Below are positions 34,403 through 42,860 of a stretch of 64,000 nt of DNA, piece after piece. The position numbers were made by a program, and so were the translations under genes. The notes under the pieces were generated by a model that was given only the letters and a program-made list of their open reading frames with translations, searched no databases and had not been told where the DNA came from. The DNA comes from Paenibacillus paridis (GTDB lineage: Bacteria; Bacillota; Bacilli; Paenibacillales; Paenibacillaceae), in contig NZ_VCIX01000091.1 in the NCBI RefSeq assembly GCF_006345825.1, forward strand, positions 62,001 to 126,000, read 5' to 3'. Position 1 is the first letter of the stretch, and every line of letters begins with the position of its first letter.

Positions 34403-34602
34403 TGCCAATCGGAATAGGAGGAGCTGCTAAGTCGAATACTGCCACTTACGGGAGGGGTCTATCAATCAGAACCTTCTTTAGGCTTGCGCTTTAACTGAAT
34501 AGATTTCAAAGGTACGGATTGGAAATAAGGCTTTATCTGCAAAAACTGCATCTCTCCAAGAAAATCTGCTGCTCGCTAGCTAAAAGCTTATGATGGAGGT
34601 AG

Positions 34603-34668
34603 ATGACAGTGGATAAACACTGGGAAAGCAGCCGGAAATTCATGTGCATGGCTGCCTACCATAAGTAG
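34603..34668 (+). CDS. Possible 21-codon small ORF
   Basis: ATG 34603 lies just after GGAGGTAG and reads MTVDKHWESS, then a short basic and Met/Cys-containing stretch ending in HK before TAG 34666. The frame stays open for 29 more codons after that TAG, ending at the edge of repeat array B. It could be a real short peptide, a decayed gene or chance. Confidence 0.22.
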   Translation: MTVDKHWESSRKFMCMAAYHK

Positions 34669-34751
34669 CAAAAAAACGTAGATATCCAATCCGCTAAGCT
34701 AGATGAGAGCATTCATACAAATTTGAACTTGACCAAGAAAAGGGAAGGTTT

Positions 34752-35238
34752 TGAGGAATAGATCTAATTTATAGATCTAATCTGACGGAGATGGCCCATT
34801 TCGGGGAAATAGGTCTAAAAAGTAGATCTAAGGGTCGCTAGAGGTGGCCCAAAATGGGTGGGAAAGGGGTAATTTGTGAGGAATAGATCTAATTTGGCAG
34901 GAAAGGCTCAATTTGAGGAAATAGATCTAAAAAGTAGATCTAAGGGTCGCTGTGTGACCGAGAATGGGCAGAAAAAGACAGTTTGTTGAGGAATTGATCT
35001 AATTTATAGATCTAATTTGTCAGGAAAGGCCCATTTCGGGGAAATAGATCTAAAAAGTAGATCTAAGGGTCGCAGGATGGCCCAAAATGGGTGGTAAAGG
35101 GGTAGTTTTTGAGAAATAGATCTATTTTATAGATCTAATTTGTCATAAATGACCCAATTTGAGGAAATAGATCTAAAAAGTAGATCTAAAGGTCGTTGGA
35201 TGGCCCAAAATGGGTGGGAAAAGGTTGTGCTTGAGAAG
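34752..35238 (+). repeat. Repeat array B: 123-bp TAGATCTA tandem repeats
   Basis: Four units of the form left arm, 32-nt loop, right arm. Right arms begin at 34811, 34923, 35046 and 35169: spacings 112, 123 and 123 bp. Thirteen exact AGATCT sites fall between 34760 and 35187, in pairs 13 bp apart (34760/34773, 34923/34936, 35046/35059, 35118/35131, 35169/35182). Left-to-right arm distance is 51 bp in units 1, 3 and 4; unit 2 lost one left box. Arms are complementary (17 of 19 bases in unit 4). Linker sequence such as GGCCCAAAATGGGTGG also repeats and is itself palindromic. No gene lies here. Confidence 0.93.
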
Positions 35239-35388
35239 TTGGTACAAGCCAATATGGTCAGTTTTTTAAATTAAAACCTGGATTGCTCTCAGCCGTCCAT
35301 CCTGCTCACCCCGCTCATCCCGTCCACCTCAGCCAATATAAGTCGAACTACTTGTTGCATGAGCGGATCAAGCATGATTATAAAGTCC

Positions 35389-35455
35389 CCCTTGCAGCCA
35401 GATTCCTTGTTTTCTTTCTTTTGAACCTATAAAAGTCAGAATCAGGCTGCAAGGG
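35389..35455. repeat. Long imperfect inverted repeat
   Basis: CCCTTGCAGCCAGATTC (35389-35405) and GAATCAGGCTGCAAGGG (35439-35455) pair at 16 of 17 positions around a 33-base T-rich loop. It may terminate the GDYxxLxY gene read from the right, although no clean T-run follows on either strand. Confidence 0.55.
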
Positions 35456-35520
35456 CGAACGCCGCGTTTCTCAAATCAATCTACTCGCTTCACTCCCACT
35501 CCATTTCTTACATTTAACCG

Positions 35521-37764
35521 TTAATCCTTGCTCAGCTTCTCCAACAGCGCGTCGCCTTTTTTGCCAACTTTTACATAGGCGTAGTGTGCGTTGCGCTCGG
35601 TTTCGAGCCCAGTACCCTCCGGCACAAAAAACGTTTCGATTCCGTAATAGAGGCTTTGCCAGCCACTGGTGGAAGCGTTGATAATGACCTCGTTAGCCGA
35701 AATCGTTTCTCCGCTTTGATAAAAGCGATCGAACGTATAGACACCGTCGGCACCTTCCTGCAAAACAACCTTGATTCGGCTTAGCCCCTGTCTGTTTTCC
35801 AGCTCTTGCTGTGCAGTTTCCGGAGGTGTGGAGATGCTGTAATTCAGCCTTACATAATCGCCTTGCAGCAGCGACCGGGGATCCAGTGGTTCAATGGCGA
35901 GCTTGATGGATTTGCCGGTGGACAGCAGCACCTCGCTAGTAGCCGCGTGATAACCGACGTAACCCAACTGCAGCACGATAACGATGGCGATCAAAACGGG
36001 TTTCTTGCTCAGTAAGCGGCTGAATTCATCTGTATTTTCGGGTACGCGGGCACGGGTCCGGTAAGCGAAAACATAGGTGACCGCAATAATGAGAATGCCA
36101 AGCAGCGCGAGTGTAATGGATTTGTGCAGCAGCGTCCAGAAGATATCGTAATATTTGAACGCGATAAAGATGAACCAGAATGTGAGGCTCGCGGTCGCTT
36201 CCAGTGCCTGGCTGCGGCGGACAAATAGGAAGGCCAGAGCAGTGACGGCAACAAAATTCATGATATTAAAAACTTCATACGAATAAGGAAAAATGTCGTC
36301 CATAAAGGTCAGCCAAAATAAGAAGAGCAGCGTATACAGCAGGCCGCATTCCCGCAGATTTTGCCGCAGCGCCCCTTCACCCAGCAGGTGATGGCAGGCA
36401 TAAATCAATGCGTTCAGCGCCGCCATAATCAAGACCATAAAGGAGAAGGCATGCTGAACGGATTCAAATAATTGAAACAGCAGGATCGCGATATTGATAT
36501 TGAATAACGAGTAGATGAAGAGATGCTGGCCTCGCCCGTCAAGGCGTATCCAGCCGGCACCCGTCACGACAAGAAAGAGCAAGGTCAGCAGTGGCTGCTC
36601 AATCCAAGCTATGGCAATCATGCCAGCCGCATAGCCGATCGTAAGGATGGTGTATCGAACAACGGCATTCAGGCGGCTCAAGAACAAGACGGGAATAATG
36701 AATAGCAGCGAGATGACAAACAGCACATACTCCGTGTCCTGGCCGTCAGAGGCTAGAAATACTAGGCCAACAAGCGAGATGCTGCCGATTAATATGCCAA
36801 CGATGGTGACGACGGTGGAGACGATTTTGCCGATAAGCGCACCTTTATGTTTATTTTCCTCTGGGTCAGAGGCCTGCTTCTCATGGTCTTCAGCGGGCTG
36901 ATCCAGCTTGTTCAAATAACGGAAGAAAAATACGTTTGCAGTGAGCAGGACAGCCACAAAGAGTAATCCGTAGACAAAAAAGGCTGTGGAGGCATGCTCG
37001 GATAACAGCTCCAAAAACTTGAATATGGCAAAGGCGGATGCAGCCAGCGCGTTAAGCGTAAGCATGGCTTTATTCAGATGCACCCGGCTAAAATAATAGA
37101 AGCCGAACGCGATAGCAGCTGCGGATGCGATGTTCATCCAAGGGCCGTACCGCTCATAAAGCAACGAGTTGCTTAAGATGAGCAAGGCTGTATGGAAAGC
37201 GATGAAGCTGACCGCTTTGAGCGGTGCGGAGGCTAGCAGCCTAGTTTCGGTCAGAAGAAACAGAATTAGATTGATCAAGGCGAACAAGCAGCCGATCAGG
37301 TAAAGCTCGGCTTCACTATGATAGACATGCAGCGAAGACGGGAAAAAGTACTGCCATAACGTCAAATGGACGAGCGTATAGGCGAGAAGATAAAACGGAC
37401 TGAAACGCGTTATAAAAGCAAACAACAGCGCCGGAACTGACCATACGAGAAAGAGCTCATAGGTATCTGCATGCGAATTGTAGATTTGATTAAGCAGAGC
37501 GACGGCAGCCCCAAACGAGATACAGCCGCCAACTAGAAAGATGGCAGACAGGAAAGAATGGTGGCCCAGCATGATTTTCATTTTGGAGAAAATAAAGGAC
37601 GCTCCATAGAACAGGACCATAATGCCTGCGGAGGCTAAAATTTTATCGGCACGGCCAAGGCCGCCCCAGTTGGCTGCAAAGAAATAGATGATGGCAGCAA
37701 GCAGCAGAGACACGCCCATGAGAAAACCGACACGGGTAACATTTAATCGAAGCATAGCACTCAC
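35521..37764 (-). CDS. DUF2157/DUF4401-type polytopic protein with GDYxxLxY domain
   Basis: This 747-residue membrane protein has close to twenty hydrophobic segments (residues about 10-590) and a C-terminal extracytoplasmic domain that carries the GDYxxLxY motif (LQGDYVRLNYSI near residue 637). The N-terminal helices match the DUF2157 pattern and the middle the DUF4401 pattern. In many bacteria these parts are separate genes; here they are fused. The function is unknown. The start is GTG 37764 or ATG 37755; both share AAAGG upstream and neither spacing is ideal. Confidence 0.85.
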   Translation of the reverse strand: MSAMLRLNVTRVGFLMGVSLLLAAIIYFFAANWGGLGRADKILASAGIMVLFYGASFIFSKMKIMLGHHSFLSAIFLVGGCISFGAAVALLNQIYNSHADTYELFLVWSVPALLFAFITRFSPFYLLAYTLVHLTLWQYFFPSSLHVYHSEAELYLIGCLFALINLILFLLTETRLLASAPLKAVSFIAFHTALLILSNSLLYERYGPWMNIASAAAIAFGFYYFSRVHLNKAMLTLNALAASAFAIFKFLELLSEHASTAFFVYGLLFVAVLLTANVFFFRYLNKLDQPAEDHEKQASDPEENKHKGALIGKIVSTVVTIVGILIGSISLVGLVFLASDGQDTEYVLFVISLLFIIPVLFLSRLNAVVRYTILTIGYAAGMIAIAWIEQPLLTLLFLVVTGAGWIRLDGRGQHLFIYSLFNINIAILLFQLFESVQHAFSFMVLIMAALNALIYACHHLLGEGALRQNLRECGLLYTLLFLFWLTFMDDIFPYSYEVFNIMNFVAVTALAFLFVRRSQALEATASLTFWFIFIAFKYYDIFWTLLHKSITLALLGILIIAVTYVFAYRTRARVPENTDEFSRLLSKKPVLIAIVIVLQLGYVGYHAATSEVLLSTGKSIKLAIEPLDPRSLLQGDYVRLNYSISTPPETAQQELENRQGLSRIKVVLQEGADGVYTFDRFYQSGETISANEVIINASTSGWQSLYYGIETFFVPEGTGLETERNAHYAYVKVGKKGDALLEKLSKD

Positions 37765-37956
37765 TTGCCTTTCTTGTTGGTATGTCTTGTATTATAATGA
37801 CCCATTCGCAACCCAACTAGTACTCACTTTTTATAGTACCTGCCAAGGAGGCTCTCTTACCTTTTACCCCGACATTAGATGGATTAAGCGGTTACTCAAA
37901 TACGACTAGCCCAGCAAATAGGCCTTAATTGCTTTCCCCTTAGCCTCTCACCATAC

Positions 37957-38003
37957 CAAAAAAATCCTGTCCCGGAGCTTGAAAGCGCCGGAGCAGGATT
38001 TTA
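37957..38003 (-). terminator. Terminator of the stalk-domain gene
   Basis: On the minus strand AAATCCTGCTCCGG pairs with CCGGGACAGGATTT, followed by a T-run. Confidence 0.85.
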
Positions 38004-38039
38004 GGAAGATCATTTTAATTCATCACGCTTAACGCTCAA

Positions 38040-39656
38040 TTACATAGCTTTCGTCAACGTGGCAGATTGGTTAGCCCCATTCCAGTTGACATTCCAGCCT
38101 AGCCATTCTGCGATAAAGCGAAGAGGGACTTGCGTACGTCCGTCTTTGATATGAACGACAGCATCGAGGGTTACGTTAGCGCCGTTGACTTGAATGACAT
38201 TTTTGCCTAGCCAGAATACGACTTTATCCTCGCCTAATCGAAGCTCAACTGTTTTGTTTGCAGGAACGTATTTCACATCGGCGCCAAGCGTATTCGTCAA
38301 TGTGCGAAGCGAGACGAAGGTTGTGCCGTTTTTAACATAAGGAGCGACATCCATCATGGCTTTTTTGCCATTGATTTGCGCGGTTTTGTTGCCAAGCTGG
38401 AACCAGATGGTTGTTACGTTGTTTGGATTCTCGGGCTGTGTAACCGGTGGTTTGACTTGGAAGAGCTCCGGTTTTTGGGTAACGATTGCGCCGCCAAGAG
38501 CTTTGCCTACGCCGAACATAAAGCTGTAGCCCTTGCGGAAGCTGTCATACAGCCCCGCTTTGTTAGCGGTTTGATAAATATCAAATGCTTCGAGTACAAG
38601 CTTCTCATGAGCAGCTACAGCTGCAGTAGCGCCTTCCGTCGGCAGGTTCTGTCCTGTAGCGGAACCAAGAAACTTGCCAAATTCCGTTGAGAACGTATCA
38701 AGCTTCGCTCTAGCCTTGGCAATCGCTGCTGTATCGCCGGAGAGTGCCGCTTTGACGATCTCGTCTTGCGCGAAGATATGGTCACCGGTCCATACTTGCT
38801 TGAACGCTGCGCCGCCTTCAGCGCCATAAATAGAGGAAATCGCTGCGGTGAAGTCGTTGGTGTTGCCATCCTGCGCTTCCAGCAGCGCGCTGTAGGCCGG
38901 CGATTTGTCGAAACCCTTCTGCATGCTGAGAACAGCGAGCGCGTAATGCTCTGCGGCTAGGTGGTTCAGTGCGGAACGCAGGTCACCTGCCGGCGTATCC
39001 GAACGCGTATTGTCGAATTTCGATGGATACTGTGTCGTAATGGCACCAGAGAGTGCATCGCTGACCCCGAACATAAACCCTAAGCCTTCACGGAACTCGC
39101 TGTATGCCGCCTTATAGTTGCCCGCCGCATAGGAGTCAAATACTTCGAGCACCTGGTTCTCGTGTGTCCGAACAACATCCTGAGCTGCGGCAGCAGGCAG
39201 ATTGCCTTCCGTCGCGGCTCCAAGGAAGCTACCAAATTCTTTGGCAAAAGCTTCAAGCTCGTTGCGGGCTGCGGTTTGCCCCATCCTATCCTTTCCCTTC
39301 ACGGCAGTTACATATTTGTCGGTATAGCCATTATGGGCTGCGAAGATGCGGTCAAATTCCTTGGCGCCTGCCTCGCCGTAAATCGAAGCGATCGCGGGCA
39401 CCATGTCTTTCGCATTTTGATTCAGTGCGGTTTGGGCTGCTGCTGCATCGGAAGCGCCGTCGTAAGCTTTGGTCATTGAGACTACAGCAAGTGTAAAGTG
39501 CTCCGATAGCAAGTAGTCCAGCCCTGCTCGAAGCTCTACTGCGGGTGTGTCTGCACTTGGTTTCATTGATTCTGCACGAACGCTTTGCGTCCCGGCGAGT
39601 GCGGGAAGCAGCAGAGATAAGCTAAGTACGGGGGCAAGCCATTTTTTCATTTTCAT
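38040..39656 (-). CDS. Secreted protein with duplicated helical domain and copper amine oxidase-like stalk domain
   Basis: A 538-residue exoprotein. A signal peptide (residues 1-28, ending SVRAES) is followed by two homologous all-helical units of about 180 residues (about 40-215 and 222-400). Each has matching motifs: LR-x2-L-x2-L-x2-EH, SIYG, FG-FLG-ATG-NLP, H-x3-VLE-FD-Y and FR-G-FMFG with an ALGGAI-like end. His residues recur at equal places (EHF/EHY, THENQ/AHEKL). Residues about 412-538 form a Cu-amine-oxidase N-terminal-like stalk domain (NGKKAMMDVAPYVKNGTTFVSLRTL), a common wall-associated module in Paenibacillus. ATG 39656 has GAGGAG 12 bases away. Function unknown. Confidence 0.85.
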   Translation of the reverse strand: MKMKKWLAPVLSLSLLLPALAGTQSVRAESMKPSADTPAVELRAGLDYLLSEHFTLAVVSMTKAYDGASDAAAAQTALNQNAKDMVPAIASIYGEAGAKEFDRIFAAHNGYTDKYVTAVKGKDRMGQTAARNELEAFAKEFGSFLGAATEGNLPAAAAQDVVRTHENQVLEVFDSYAAGNYKAAYSEFREGLGFMFGVSDALSGAITTQYPSKFDNTRSDTPAGDLRSALNHLAAEHYALAVLSMQKGFDKSPAYSALLEAQDGNTNDFTAAISSIYGAEGGAAFKQVWTGDHIFAQDEIVKAALSGDTAAIAKARAKLDTFSTEFGKFLGSATGQNLPTEGATAAVAAHEKLVLEAFDIYQTANKAGLYDSFRKGYSFMFGVGKALGGAIVTQKPELFQVKPPVTQPENPNNVTTIWFQLGNKTAQINGKKAMMDVAPYVKNGTTFVSLRTLTNTLGADVKYVPANKTVELRLGEDKVVFWLGKNVIQVNGANVTLDAVVHIKDGRTQVPLRFIAEWLGWNVNWNGANQSATLTKAM

Positions 39657-39852
39657 GGTACATTCACTCTCCTCGTGTGTGGTTGTTTTGCTTTCTTACT
39701 AAGGCTCACGATGGGAATGGATATTTGGATCACTCTTTTTCGAAAATTATTTTGGCTTTGTTTTTTTGTAAGGAAGCCGAGGAGATTATGCTATAATACG
39801 GCATTATTACACAGACAGCTTGGCATACTTACACAAAGCGGGGTGGACGGGA

Positions 39853-41622
39853 ATGGAATGGCTTATTCGAAGCTTGGTCAATCCGATCATGAACCGAAAA
39901 TTTTTCACGAAAATATTTGTTTCGATTTCCATCGTCTCGTTTGTTGGCGTATTTAGCCTAGTTTATATTTATCAGCATAATTTCGAGAAGATTCTGACCG
40001 AAAACGAAATGGAGCGCGTGCAGCGCTCCATTAACCAAGCGGGTCTCAATCTCGATAACCAGCTGAACAGAGTCGTTCAGAATGTTTATTACTTCTTTTA
40101 TTATTCTGATAACGGCTCAGAGCTGATCGAGGCAACCGACCGAAGCCGGATAGAGAAGGCGCTTGAAGCGTATCGGACCCAATACTCCAGCGAGCTGGAA
40201 TCGGTATTTTTTATGATCAAGGAAAGCAATGAGGGTGGAGCCGAGACGCTGATCTACGATCAGAATCTGGACCGCGTGCCGGATATCGACTATCGGAGCC
40301 AAGCGTGGTATCGGTATTTCTTAAACAAGGAAACCGATTTGTGGTCCAAGCCGACCAAGGAGCATCTCTTTTATCAGGACCGATCCTACAGCACGATCTA
40401 TTTGACCTTGGGGAAATATGACGTTGAAGGCAGGGATGGCATTCTTGTCGTGCGGCTCAATGGCAAGCTGTTCAGCGATGCGTTCCGCCTGCTTGCCGCG
40501 TCGGATCTGCTTATTGAGCTGAAGGATGCGGGGGGACATATCGTCTATTCATCCTTTCCAACGGATATCAGCGCTAATCGCTCCGTCTATTTGAAAATGG
40601 ATTCGAAGCTCAGCTACAGCGGCTTTGAAGTGCAGGCTTATATTAACCAGCAGGCCATTTCCGACAAGGTCAGAAAGATTCAAAACGTGCAGCCGCTCGT
40701 TATCGCTCTTATTTTGCTGTTCACGCTCCTCATTTCGTTCGTGCTGTCGCTTACGCTCGTTCAGCCGATCAAAAAGCTGCTTCAGCTTATGAAGAAGGTG
40801 GAGATCGGCGATCTGGATGTGCGGTTTACGAGCAAGTATACCGATGAAATCGGGCTGCTGGGGAGAAACTTCAATAAGATGCTTGCGAACCTCTCCGGCA
40901 TGATCGATAAAGTGTACGTGGTCGAAATGGAGAAGATTCATGCGGAAATGAAGCAAAAGGACGCCACGCTGCTGGCGATGCAAAATCAAATCAATCCTCA
41001 TTTTTTATATAACACGCTTGAGGTCATTAATTGTCAGGCTATTCTGAATGATGTGCCTGCGATCAGCCGGATGAGCAAGGCGATGGCCGACTTCTTTCGG
41101 TACACGATCGATAATCCGAAGGCCGAGGTAGAGCTGCGAGTTGAAATTGATCACGTACGAACGTATTTGGAAATCCAGCAGGAGCGATATCCGGATATCG
41201 AGATTGATCTGGATGAGCTGGAGCCTTATAATTCATACCCCATCATCAAGCTTACGCTGCAACCGATCGTGGAAAATGCCTTTCATTACGCGTTTATCGG
41301 CGAGCGTGATTACTATTTGAAAATTTATGCCGGCGATATTGGCGAGGAGGCCTACGCCCTCTATATCGAGGACAACGGGCAGGGGATGGATGAATTGGCG
41401 ATGGCAGCGATGAACGAGCTTTTTGCGCTGGAATTTAGCGATTTACCGGAAAATGACGACACCCGCAAACGGGGCATTGGCCTGCTGAACGTGCATCACC
41501 GCATTCGGCTGCGCTATGGCGCACCATTTGGCCTGTCGCTTGAGGAGTCGATGACGGGCGGGGTAACAGTTCGAGTATGGCTTCCTAAGGAGGGGAAAGA
41601 CAGTGAGGATTCTAGTCGTTGA
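39853..41622 (+). CDS. YesM-type sensor histidine kinase
   Basis: A 589-residue two-component sensor. There are transmembrane helices near residues 22-42 and 280-300 with a Cache-like extracellular domain between, then a HAMP linker (LVQPIKKLLQLMKKVEIGDLDVRF) and a His_kinase domain with the phosphoacceptor in QINPHFLYNTLE near 398. The ATP-binding domain has PIVENAFHYAF and YIEDNGQGM (N and G boxes). QINPHFLYN defines the YesM/LytS class. It overlaps its response regulator by 20 bases. ATG 39853 is chosen by the position of GGGGTGG; the frame is open further 5'. Confidence 0.93.
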   Translation: MEWLIRSLVNPIMNRKFFTKIFVSISIVSFVGVFSLVYIYQHNFEKILTENEMERVQRSINQAGLNLDNQLNRVVQNVYYFFYYSDNGSELIEATDRSRIEKALEAYRTQYSSELESVFFMIKESNEGGAETLIYDQNLDRVPDIDYRSQAWYRYFLNKETDLWSKPTKEHLFYQDRSYSTIYLTLGKYDVEGRDGILVVRLNGKLFSDAFRLLAASDLLIELKDAGGHIVYSSFPTDISANRSVYLKMDSKLSYSGFEVQAYINQQAISDKVRKIQNVQPLVIALILLFTLLISFVLSLTLVQPIKKLLQLMKKVEIGDLDVRFTSKYTDEIGLLGRNFNKMLANLSGMIDKVYVVEMEKIHAEMKQKDATLLAMQNQINPHFLYNTLEVINCQAILNDVPAISRMSKAMADFFRYTIDNPKAEVELRVEIDHVRTYLEIQQERYPDIEIDLDELEPYNSYPIIKLTLQPIVENAFHYAFIGERDYYLKIYAGDIGEEAYALYIEDNGQGMDELAMAAMNELFALEFSDLPENDDTRKRGIGLLNVHHRIRLRYGAPFGLSLEESMTGGVTVRVWLPKEGKDSEDSSR

Positions 41623-42649
41623 TGATGAGGTTGTCATTCGAAAAGGGATTATAAAGCTGCTGGAGCAATTCAGCAAGAGCATCACGGACATTGAAGAAGC
41701 AAAGAACGGCGAGGAAGCGCTGCTGAAAATCGAAGCACGCAAGCCGGATATTGTCATCACGGACATTCAGATGCCCGTCATGAACGGTTTGCAGCTCATT
41801 GAAAGCATAAGGGTCCGAGATCCGGAGATGGACGTGATTATCTTGAGCGGCTACGCGGAATTCGAGTACGTCCAGCAGGCGCTGCGGCATCAGGTCGCCG
41901 ATTATTTGCTAAAGCCGATCACGCAGGAGCGATTAAACGAGGTTATGTCTAAGGTGCTGCTTAAAGACCCTGCTAGATGGACCTCCCAAATGGATGTGGA
42001 TAGTATTCGCGTTATGAAGGATACGGTCGCGTCCCTCGTGAAAAACGTACTGGCCGAGAATCGGAACGAAATGGAGCGGATTGTAGACGATTGGAGCGCC
42101 TATTGCCGGACATACGGCTTTTCTTGGCTGGAGCTTAAGCAGATTATGGGGCATTTCCAGCTTTCCTTCCGTTCGGAGCTGCTGCTTAATCTCAAGCAGG
42201 AGGCTGGTGAGACGGCGCCTTCCCTCAATCAGGCGGCGACGACCGCTGACGAGTTGTTTGCGGTTTGGAAGAGTTACCTGGCAAGCGAAATTGCAAGAGT
42301 TTCCGAGAGAAGAGCGCCCCGCAATAAACGGATAGTCGAGGATGTGCTGGCCAAAATCGAAAAAGGCTACGGCGATGCCGGCTTGAATCTGCAGGGGCTT
42401 GCCGAGGGCTGCGGAGTCAGCGCTCCGTATCTCAGTAAAATCTTTCGGGAAGTGATGAAGAAGCCGATCACGCAGCATATTAGCGAATACCGGCTGGAGC
42501 AGGCGCGCTCGCGATTAAAAAACGAAGCATCTGCAAAGATTAATATCGTGGCCGAACAATGCGGCTTTAATGATTATCCCTATTTTTCGAAAATATTTAA
42601 AAAGTACTTTGGCATATCGCCGTTAGAATATAAGGAAAAAAATAGTTGA
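41603..42649 (+). CDS. YesN-type AraC-family response regulator
   Basis: This 348-residue protein has a receiver domain (VVDDEVVIRKG, phosphoacceptor Asp in IVITDIQMPVMNG near residue 54, LSGYAEFEYVQ, LLKPI) and a C-terminal AraC double helix-turn-helix (LNLQGLAEGCGVSAPYLSKIFREVMKKPITQHISEYRLEQA to IAEQCGFNDYPYFSKIFKKYFGISPLEYK; the second unit reads VAEQCGFND). The start is GTG 41603 with AAGGAGGGG. YesM/YesN pairs usually activate the adjacent sugar importer, here the next operon. Confidence 0.94.
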   Translation: MRILVVDDEVVIRKGIIKLLEQFSKSITDIEEAKNGEEALLKIEARKPDIVITDIQMPVMNGLQLIESIRVRDPEMDVIILSGYAEFEYVQQALRHQVADYLLKPITQERLNEVMSKVLLKDPARWTSQMDVDSIRVMKDTVASLVKNVLAENRNEMERIVDDWSAYCRTYGFSWLELKQIMGHFQLSFRSELLLNLKQEAGETAPSLNQAATTADELFAVWKSYLASEIARVSERRAPRNKRIVEDVLAKIEKGYGDAGLNLQGLAEGCGVSAPYLSKIFREVMKKPITQHISEYRLEQARSRLKNEASAKINIVAEQCGFNDYPYFSKIFKKYFGISPLEYKEKNS

Positions 42650-42657
42650 TTGATGTA

Positions 42658-42687
42658 ACAAACCTTCACGCGAAGGTTTGTTTTTTT
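42658..42687 (+). terminator. Terminator of the yesMN-like operon
   Basis: ACAAACCTTC and GAAGGTTTGT pair around ACGC, followed by seven T residues. Confidence 0.9.
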
Positions 42688-42743
42688 CGTTTTTCGACTA
42701 GTTTAGTTTCGTGAAGACAAGGATGGACGCTACAATACATTGT

Positions 42744-42757
42744 TGTAAACGTTTTAT
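42744..42757. promoter_or_regulatory. Candidate CcpA cre site
   Basis: TGTAAACGTTTTAT matches the catabolite-responsive element pattern TGWAARCGYTWNCA except at the last positions. It lies about 105 bases before the sugar-binding protein gene, fitting glucose repression of the importer. Confidence 0.55.
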
Positions 42758-42860
42758 TTGGATATTATTTGTGGTATCAACAACGCGTTCGTAAGATGAG
42801 TGACAGATATATGTTACTTAACCTTACGCAAAACATTCAGGATAAGGGGAGTGTCTGGTA

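Noticed and set aside
34752..35238. Array B as a CRISPR array
   Set aside because: There are no 24-40-bp direct repeats separated by unique spacers of constant length; linkers repeat too, and no cas gene is present.
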